Shown piece by piece: positions 6,824 through 11,069 of a stretch of 11,069 nucleotides of DNA. The stretch is from an uncultured Ruminococcus sp. (GTDB lineage: Bacteria; Bacillota; Clostridia; Oscillospirales; Ruminococcaceae). A model generated the notes under the pieces. It was not told the origin of the DNA, searched no databases, and saw nothing but the letters and a program-made list of their open reading frames with translations. The stretch lies in assembly GCA_937901485.1 (NCBI GenBank), contig CALGTT010000188.1:1-11069 (forward strand), read 5' to 3'. Numbering within the stretch: the stretch's first letter is position 1; each line of letters opens with the position of its first letter. Made by a program: the position numbers and the translations under genes.

Positions 6824-6852
6824 ATTATACACCATTTTTGACAGGATTGCAA
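6824..6852 (-). promoter_or_regulatory. Probable promoter of prfB
   Basis: On the minus strand, TTGCAA (6847-6852) and TATAAT (6824-6829) are 17 bp apart. The -10 is perfect and the -35 matches four of six consensus bases. The predicted leader of prfB is about 45 bases. Confidence 0.75.
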
Positions 6853-6930
6853 GCTTTTTTCAAAAAGTCCCGCCATTCTTCTGATTTTTCATACTTCTGC
6901 CGGACATTGCAGGAAAATTGTCAAAAATTG

Positions 6931-6959
6931 TTGCATTCTGCCGAAAAATCGTGTATAAT
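6931..6959 (+). promoter_or_regulatory. Probable promoter of the ExbB/ExbD-like operon
   Basis: TTGCAT (6931-6936) and TATAAT (6954-6959) are 17 bp apart. Transcription would start near 6966, leaving only about 11 bases before ATG 6977, so the mRNA would begin almost at the ribosome binding site AGGTGAT. The promoter is divergent from that of prfB, and a 10-bp inverted pair (ATTTTTGACA at 6834-6843, TGTCAAAAAT at 6919-6928) lies between them. Confidence 0.78.
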
Positions 6960-6976
6960 AGAAATGAGGTGATACA

Positions 6977-7546
6977 ATGAGCTTCTGGTCAAAACTGGCG
7001 GGCAGTATTCTGACATCGGACTGGTACATTTTAGCCGCTGCAGTTGCCGCAGTGCTTTGCTTTGCGGTCGTTCTCTGGGCGCAAAGGCGCGTGGAAACGG
7101 ATCTGCGGAAATGGGAAAACGAACGGAATCTGCGCTTTACAAGGCATATCTACAACCTGCTGACGATTTCCTATACATTATTTATAACCATCATTTCGCT
7201 GTTTCCGCTGTTCGGCATGTTCGGCACGGTTTCCGCGCTGCTTGGGCTGGATCTTTCGAGTGAAGCGGCGATCAGCAATGCAAAGAACAGCTTCTTTGAC
7301 GCGCTGACCTCCACGACATGGGGCATCATTTTCGCGGTGATCTTCAAGCTTGTCAATGCCGTTTTTGCGACAAATATCGAGAATAACATCCAGAAAACGA
7401 GTGAGCTTCTGAAGAAGCTGGAGGCGGACGAGCCGGATGAGGATACCGCTTCTGCGGATACGCCGGACGAGGAGAATGCACAGCAGCCGGAGGAACAGGA
7501 TGCCAAGCCGGCGGCATTTTCAGCGTTGAAGCTTCTGCGCAGGTGA
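6977..7546 (+). CDS. MotA/TolQ/ExbB-type ion channel subunit
   Basis: A 189-residue membrane protein, starting at ATG 6977 after AGGTGAT. Three transmembrane segments are visible (about 17-35, 60-90 and 112-130), the topology of ExbB and TolQ. The second contains LFGMFGTVSALLGL, which matches the family GLLGTV motif, and the third contains ALTSTTWGIIFAVIFKLVNA, matching the ALxTTxxG pore motif; the threonines would line the channel. By family knowledge, a pentamer of this subunit surrounds two ExbD/TolR-type helices and uses proton or sodium flow to drive rotation. A Glu/Asp-rich cytoplasmic tail (about 148-175) ends in a basic stretch. The stop is 4 bases before the next start, so the three genes form an operon. 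The substrate or task is unknown: no TonB, flagellar or gliding genes are nearby. Confidence 0.82.
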   Translation: MSFWSKLAGSILTSDWYILAAAVAAVLCFAVVLWAQRRVETDLRKWENERNLRFTRHIYNLLTISYTLFITIISLFPLFGMFGTVSALLGLDLSSEAAISNAKNSFFDALTSTTWGIIFAVIFKLVNAVFATNIENNIQKTSELLKKLEADEPDEDTASADTPDEENAQQPEEQDAKPAAFSALKLLRR

Positions 7547-7550
7547 TGGT

Positions 7551-8126
7551 ATGAAGCTGCGGGAAATTATACTGGATTTCACATCCCTGCTGGATGTGAT
7601 CATGATCATTCTGTTTTTCTTCATCCTGTTCAGCACGCTGGAGGTGGAAAACGTCACACAGTCGGCAGAGGAAGCGCGTATTTCCTACGAAACACAGATG
7701 GAAATGCAGGCAGAGGAGCAGGCAGTCTGGCGGCAGCAGGCGGAGGAAGAATGGGAGCGCATACTGCAAATCGACAAGAATGCGGCAAAAAATCAGCAGG
7801 CACTGGTGGCATACGATCAGGGCAGGATGCTGGCATTCAACCTACAGGATGTGGAAAGCCGGAATGTATGGACGCTGAACATTCTCTGCGGAGAGGAGAA
7901 GCTGGGCAGTGTGACGGCGGAGGACAGCGGAGAGCTTGCGGAAAAAATGGCAGAGCTTCTGACAAAAGCGGGCTTACAGACGGAAGATGTCATCATCGGC
8001 ACGCTGACATATGACGGCAATTCGTTCGGCACGGCAGGTGCTGTTCCGGTGATAGAGGACGCGATCGGGGAAATGCAGGAAATGTACAGCAATCTGTACT
8101 TTACGACAATCAACGTATCGAGGTGA
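7551..8126 (+). CDS. ExbD/TolR/MotB-like stator partner with membrane aspartate and coiled coil
   Basis: A 191-residue protein; its ribosome binding site AGGTGATGG overlaps the stop of the upstream gene. The N-terminal membrane segment DFTSLLDVIMIILFFFILF carries Asp15 at the place of the essential aspartate in ExbD and TolR (family pattern: two or three residues, Leu/Ile-Asp-Val, then hydrophobic). A Glu/Gln/Ala-rich stretch (about 36-85) is predicted as a coiled coil outside the membrane, followed by a compact C-terminal region (about 105-191). No OmpA-type peptidoglycan-binding motif is seen, unlike MotB. Asp15 would be the proton or sodium carrier working with the upstream channel subunit. 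Family membership rests on the membrane motif and the gene order; the C-terminal fold is unassigned. Confidence 0.75.
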   Translation: MKLREIILDFTSLLDVIMIILFFFILFSTLEVENVTQSAEEARISYETQMEMQAEEQAVWRQQAEEEWERILQIDKNAAKNQQALVAYDQGRMLAFNLQDVESRNVWTLNILCGEEKLGSVTAEDSGELAEKMAELLTKAGLQTEDVIIGTLTYDGNSFGTAGAVPVIEDAIGEMQEMYSNLYFTTINVSR

Positions 8127-8134
8127 GATCAGTT

Positions 8135-8548
8135 ATGGCTGATGAAAAGAAGAAGAAATCAATTGACGGCGTAACGATCGGCGGTATTGCGCTGATCGCG
8201 GCGGTTTTACTGCTTGGCTGGGACGGCGGCGGCTTCGGCAGCGGCGGCGGCCTGAACATATCCATGCCCACGCAAAAAAACGAGTCCGTGGATTCACAGA
8301 CAGTCGTTGTGGAAAAGCACGAAGCGACACAGCCGAAGATCGTAACCGTGGATGTGACGGTTTCCGGCAGGGATTATATCTACAACAACAACCGCATCGG
8401 ACTGCAGACTCTGATCGGCGAGCTGGAGCAGTATGGAAAGAACGTGGAGATCCGCATCACCACGGACGAAACCGCTACCATCAATGCAATGGATGCCCTG
8501 ACCAGCAAGCTGGCGGAGGAAGGGTTCACCAATTACAGCAAACGATAG
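8135..8548 (+). CDS. Small membrane protein with ExbD-like extracytoplasmic domain
   Basis: A 137-residue protein. ATG 8135 is preferred over GTG 8123, because GAGGTGA (8120-8126) lies 8 bases before it and overlaps the previous stop. It has a lysine-rich N-terminus, one transmembrane helix (about 14-29) without the ExbD aspartate, a flexible glycine linker (30-39), then a domain at about 68-133 whose pattern VDVTVSGRDYIYNNNRIGLQ through VEIRITTDETATINAMDALTSKLAEEGF resembles the ExbD/TolR periplasmic domain. It therefore seems to supply the outer domain while the gene before it supplies the charged membrane helix. It is the last gene of the three-gene operon. The resemblance was judged by pattern only and is moderately sure. 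Confidence 0.7.
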   Translation: MADEKKKKSIDGVTIGGIALIAAVLLLGWDGGGFGSGGGLNISMPTQKNESVDSQTVVVEKHEATQPKIVTVDVTVSGRDYIYNNNRIGLQTLIGELEQYGKNVEIRITTDETATINAMDALTSKLAEEGFTNYSKR

Positions 8549-8656
8549 CGCGGCAACCGCGCTGTTGAGCGCGTTTGGGAGCGAACCTGTATGGAAAGTG
8601 ACTGTTTCGCGAGCGCGGTTTCTGAACCGCATGACGCTTGCTTTGCAGAGCGTCAT
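8547..8656 (+). other. Cluster of competing hairpins in the operon 3' region
   Basis: This region runs from the stop codon of the third motor-like gene towards the terminator. Stems seen: AGCGCGG/CCGCGCT (8547-8563, 3-base loop), CGCGCT/AGCGCG (8558-8573), GCGGTT/AACCGC (8615-8630) and ATGACGCT/AGCGTCAT (8631-8656). AACCGCGCT (8555-8563) is also fully complementary to AGCGCGGTT (8612-8620). Several of these exclude one another. It could be a structured 3' UTR, a small RNA or a palindromic repeat remnant. I see no open reading frame that needs it. Confidence 0.5.
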
Positions 8657-8671
8657 AGCTTCTGTTGAGAA

Positions 8672-8703
8672 AAAGGACGGCATGTGAAAATGCCGTCCTT
8701 TCT
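8672..8703. terminator. Bidirectional terminator between the motor-like operon and rnr
   Basis: A perfect 12-bp stem, AAAGGACGGCAT with ATGCCGTCCTTT, has a 6-base loop. The plus-strand side ends in TTTCT and the minus-strand side in TTTTT, so it serves both convergent transcripts. It ends 3 bases before the rnr stop codon. Confidence 0.92.
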
Positions 8704-8706
8704 GTA

Positions 8707-10905
8707 TTATAACGCAAAATCAATCTTCCCCGAATTCACATCTGCTTTTGCACAGATGACCTCGATCTCGTCACCGAGGCGGTAGGTCGTGCCGGTGAGA
8801 CTATCCTTCAGATACCAGCCCTCCTCGATCTCGTAGCTGCCCTCCGGCAGGTCATTGATGTGCACAAGCCCCTCCACGAGGTTGTCGAGCGTCACATAAA
8901 TGCCGAAATCCATCACGCCCGAAATAATGCCGCGGAAGCTCTCGCCCACATGGGAGAGCATGAATTCTGCCGCATAGCAGTCATCGGCATCGCGCTCGAT
9001 GGAAACCGCGCGGACTTCCATAGCAGAGGAATGCTCCGCGGCGTTCTCCGTGAACCTGCCGTAACGCTTGCACAGCCATTCCTTGCCCGCGCCGTCGAGA
9101 TAATCGGACAGGACACGGTGCACCACCAGATCCGGATAGCGGCGGATGGGGGAGGTGAAATGCGCGTAATCGCGCAGAACCAAGCCGAAATGTCCCAGAG
9201 GCTCATGGCTGTACTTCGCCTTTGCCATGGAACGCAGTGTCAGCTTATTGACCACGGGGAAGCAGCTCTTGCCGCGTGCATCGTCAAGGATCTTCTGCAT
9301 GTCACGCGGCGAAGCCTCCTCGAACTGCGGACAGGGCTGACCGAGCTTGACGAGCATTTCCTTGAGTGCTGCCACGCGCTCCGGCGCGGGATCTTCATGC
9401 ACACGGTACACCAGCGGAATTTCCGCTTCCCTTGCCAGCCGTGCCGCCGCCTGATTTGCCATGAGCATACATGCCTCAATGATGCACTCGCTGCGTCCGC
9501 GCTCACGCGGCACAAGCCCGATACAGATGCCGTTTTCGTCCAGAACGACCGCCGTTTCCGTGCTCTCCAGCTCCGGTGCGCCGCGCTGGATGCGGCGGTG
9601 CTCCAATACCTGCGTCAGCTTGTCGAGCATGTGCAGGCTCTCGGTGACTTCGGCGTATTTCGCCTGAAGCTGTGCATCCGCGCTGCCGTCAAGAATGGCG
9701 TTGCACTCGCTGTAGACACCACGCACGCAGGAATTGATGACGGATTTGCAGAATTTTGCGTCCAGCAGATCGCCCTCCGGAGAGATCTGCATGATGGCAG
9801 AAAATGCCAGTCTGTCCTCGCCGCCGTTGAGCGAACAGATGCCATTGGAAAGTGCGGGCGGCAGCATGGGGATGACCTTATCCGCATAATAGATGCTCGT
9901 GCCGCGTTCGAAGGCATCGGCATCGAGCTTGCTGTTCGGGCGGACATAGTGCGAAACATCGGCAATATGCACGCCAAGCTCCCAGCCGTTTTCGTTCTGC
10001 CGGATGGAAACGGCATCGTCCAGATCCTTTGAGGACGCGCCGTCGATCGTAAAGATGCACTCGCTTCGCAGATCCGTTCTGTCCTCCATATCGAACGCCG
10101 TCACGCCGGCTGCGGCGATTTTTTCTGCTTCACGCAGTACGTCGGCAGGGAATTCCACGGGGATGTCCATACCCGCGATCTTCGCAGCCATGCAGTTCTC
10201 GGCATTGTCAGAAGTGCCGAAATTCAGGGTGATCTTCACGCGATGCTCCATATGCCGTCTGCCGCGTGCAGTCAGCACTGCCAGCACCTTGTCCCCGATG
10301 CCATACTGCACGCTTTCGCGGTAGTCGATGTGCAGCGGCGTGCTGGACATGGTATCGGCAAGGAAGAACAAACCGCCCTCGCCGGTGACGATTTTTCCCG
10401 TGATCTGGGAGTTTTCCGATTCCTCCAGAATGGCAGTGACCTCTGCTTCAGGCGATTCGCTTCTTGCTTCAAGTCTGCGTGCAAGCACGCGGTCACCGGG
10501 CATACTGCCCATGAGGAATTTGCCGGGGACGAAATACTCCGTGCCTTCCTCGTCGGCGATGAAGCCGAACGAACGGGCAAGGCGCACAGTCGTTGCGGGG
10601 AAGCAGTCGTAGCGTTCGCTGAGCGCGTAACCGCTGCGGCGTTCAAAGATCACGCCCTGTTTCAGAAGCTGTTCCATTGCAAGCTGGAACGCCTCGGGGC
10701 AGCGGCTGCTCCTGCATTTTCTTGCAAGCTCCGCTGCCGGAAGCTGGCGTTTGCCGGTCTGCGTGAGGAAGGTGCGGATCTTGTTTGCGCAGGAACGGAT
10801 CTCCTCAGGATTTGCCTTTTTTCCGGATTTTCTGGCTCTTGTATGCACTGCCGGTGCAGTGTGTTTTTCTTTTCTCTGGTTGTGTTTTTTGTTATGTCTT
10901 GCCAT
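8707..10905 (-). CDS. rnr: Ribonuclease R
   Basis: A 732-residue processive 3'-5' exoribonuclease of the RNase II/R family that degrades structured RNA and takes part in mRNA decay, rRNA quality control and trans-translation. The start chosen is ATG at 10905 behind AAAGGAG on the minus strand; the longer open frame to 10971 runs through the upstream terminator. Domains: a basic Lys/Arg/His-rich N-terminus (1-31), a winged-helix region (about 35-100), cold-shock domains (about 105-225), the RNB catalytic domain (about 275-600) with TIDGASSKDLDDA holding the metal-binding D288, D294, D296 and D297, and a C-terminal S1 domain (about 653-732). The lysine-rich C-terminal tail of some homologues is absent. 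The common Firmicutes order secG-rnr-smpB fits with the small membrane protein end just upstream; smpB is not present downstream here, where rnr meets the shared terminator. Confidence 0.97.
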   Translation of the reverse strand: MARHNKKHNQRKEKHTAPAVHTRARKSGKKANPEEIRSCANKIRTFLTQTGKRQLPAAELARKCRSSRCPEAFQLAMEQLLKQGVIFERRSGYALSERYDCFPATTVRLARSFGFIADEEGTEYFVPGKFLMGSMPGDRVLARRLEARSESPEAEVTAILEESENSQITGKIVTGEGGLFFLADTMSSTPLHIDYRESVQYGIGDKVLAVLTARGRRHMEHRVKITLNFGTSDNAENCMAAKIAGMDIPVEFPADVLREAEKIAAAGVTAFDMEDRTDLRSECIFTIDGASSKDLDDAVSIRQNENGWELGVHIADVSHYVRPNSKLDADAFERGTSIYYADKVIPMLPPALSNGICSLNGGEDRLAFSAIMQISPEGDLLDAKFCKSVINSCVRGVYSECNAILDGSADAQLQAKYAEVTESLHMLDKLTQVLEHRRIQRGAPELESTETAVVLDENGICIGLVPRERGRSECIIEACMLMANQAAARLAREAEIPLVYRVHEDPAPERVAALKEMLVKLGQPCPQFEEASPRDMQKILDDARGKSCFPVVNKLTLRSMAKAKYSHEPLGHFGLVLRDYAHFTSPIRRYPDLVVHRVLSDYLDGAGKEWLCKRYGRFTENAAEHSSAMEVRAVSIERDADDCYAAEFMLSHVGESFRGIISGVMDFGIYVTLDNLVEGLVHINDLPEGSYEIEEGWYLKDSLTGTTYRLGDEIEVICAKADVNSGKIDFAL

Positions 10906-10929
10906 ATTTTTCTCCTTTGCTGTATGCGG

Positions 10930-10967
10930 AAAACGAAAATGCCCCCTTGTTCCATGGAACAAAGGGG
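10930..10967 (-). terminator. Terminator between the upstream membrane protein gene and rnr
   Basis: Read on the minus strand, an inverted repeat around CCATGG (10942-10967; about 10 paired bases with one C-A mismatch) is followed by CATTTTCGTTTT, a T-rich but interrupted tract. It lies 13 bases after the stop of the upstream gene and about 25 bases before the rnr ATG. I see no separate promoter in that short gap, so rnr may rely on partial read-through. Confidence 0.7.
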
Positions 10968-10979
10968 ACATGCGGTTTC

Positions 10980-11069
10980 TTATTCAGCCGTAGTTTCGAA
11001 GAATGTCATAATATAGGGAATGACAATGTTCATCAGAATGAGGGTCACAAACTCGATGATCGCAAATGT
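10980..11069 (-). CDS. C-terminal end of a small membrane protein, probably SecG
   Basis: Only the last 29 codons and TAA are in the window; the gene continues past the right edge. The visible end is a hydrophobic helix (IIEFVTLILMNIVIPYIM) with a short acidic tail (ETTAE). SecG, a subunit of the Sec translocon, ends in just such a second membrane helix and commonly precedes rnr in Firmicutes, so SecG is the leading guess. The tail has no distinctive motif, and another small membrane protein is possible. Confidence 0.5.
   Translation of the reverse strand, partial: TFAIIEFVTLILMNIVIPYIMTFFETTAE

Noticed and set aside
6977..8548. Flagellar MotAB or the Zorya defence motor (ZorAB)
   Set aside because: The channel subunit has three helices, not four as in MotA. 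No OmpA-like peptidoglycan-binding domain, no long ZorA tail and no ZorC, ZorD or ZorE-like gene is seen.
8860..10032. A 390-codon open frame on the plus strand opposite rnr
   Set aside because: It is antisense to the catalytic part of RNase R, which has complete family motifs. No start signals or recognisable domains are visible.
10906..10971. Longer start for rnr
   Set aside because: The extension crosses the upstream terminator hairpin and lacks a ribosome binding site; ATG 10905 has AAAGGAG in the right place.
1..11069. CRISPR arrays, tRNA or rRNA genes, insertion sequences
   Set aside because: I saw no regularly spaced short repeats, no cloverleaf or rRNA-like sequence, and no transposase reading frame in either strand.

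Overview
The window looks like a chromosomal segment from a Gram-positive Clostridia bacterium, most likely a Ruminococcus-type Oscillospiraceae. This rests on two secreted proteins with ruminococcal-style dockerin-like repeats (the NAAD...ILQYAA signature), a double zinc-ribbon protein beside a TPM-domain protein, strong GGAGG-type ribosome binding sites, consensus sigma-A promoters, and prfB and rnr genes of Firmicutes type. The species assignment is inference. Most genes are moderately GC-rich; the body of the first dockerin-like gene is visibly more AT-rich.

Layout. (1) At 1-1022 lies the 3' part of a phenylacetate-CoA ligase gene, followed by a hairpin. (2) At 1083-3694 two genes overlap by ATGA: a membrane-anchored double zinc-ribbon protein and a secreted, membrane-anchored protein with two tandem TPM domains and a glycine-rich tail, closed by a strong terminator. 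(3) At 3711-5648 lie two tandem cassettes, each with a perfect-consensus promoter, the same leader, the same signal peptide and a single dockerin-like repeat, but with unrelated bodies. The dockerin-like unit is C-terminal in the first protein and N-terminal in the second. A 240-bp segment (terminator, promoter, leader, signal peptide) is repeated 1,030 bp apart. (4) At 5649-6770 on the minus strand is prfB (release factor 2), apparently without the usual programmed frameshift. (5) Divergent from it at 6977-8548 is a tight three-gene operon resembling ExbB/TolQ/MotA plus two ExbD/TolR-like partners. It is followed by an unusual run of competing hairpins and a terminator shared with the convergent gene. 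(6) At 8707-10905 on the minus strand is rnr (RNase R), preceded on the same strand by the end of a small membrane protein that is probably SecG.

How they fit together. prfB, rnr and the probable secG are housekeeping genes. The zinc-ribbon/TPM pair looks like an envelope-associated module of unknown role. The dockerin-like cassettes look like recently duplicated and shuffled secreted proteins. The three-gene ExbB/ExbD-like operon is the best candidate for an under-described system: a proton- or sodium-driven membrane motor in an apparently single-membrane bacterium, in which the membrane aspartate and the ExbD-like outer domain sit on two different small proteins.
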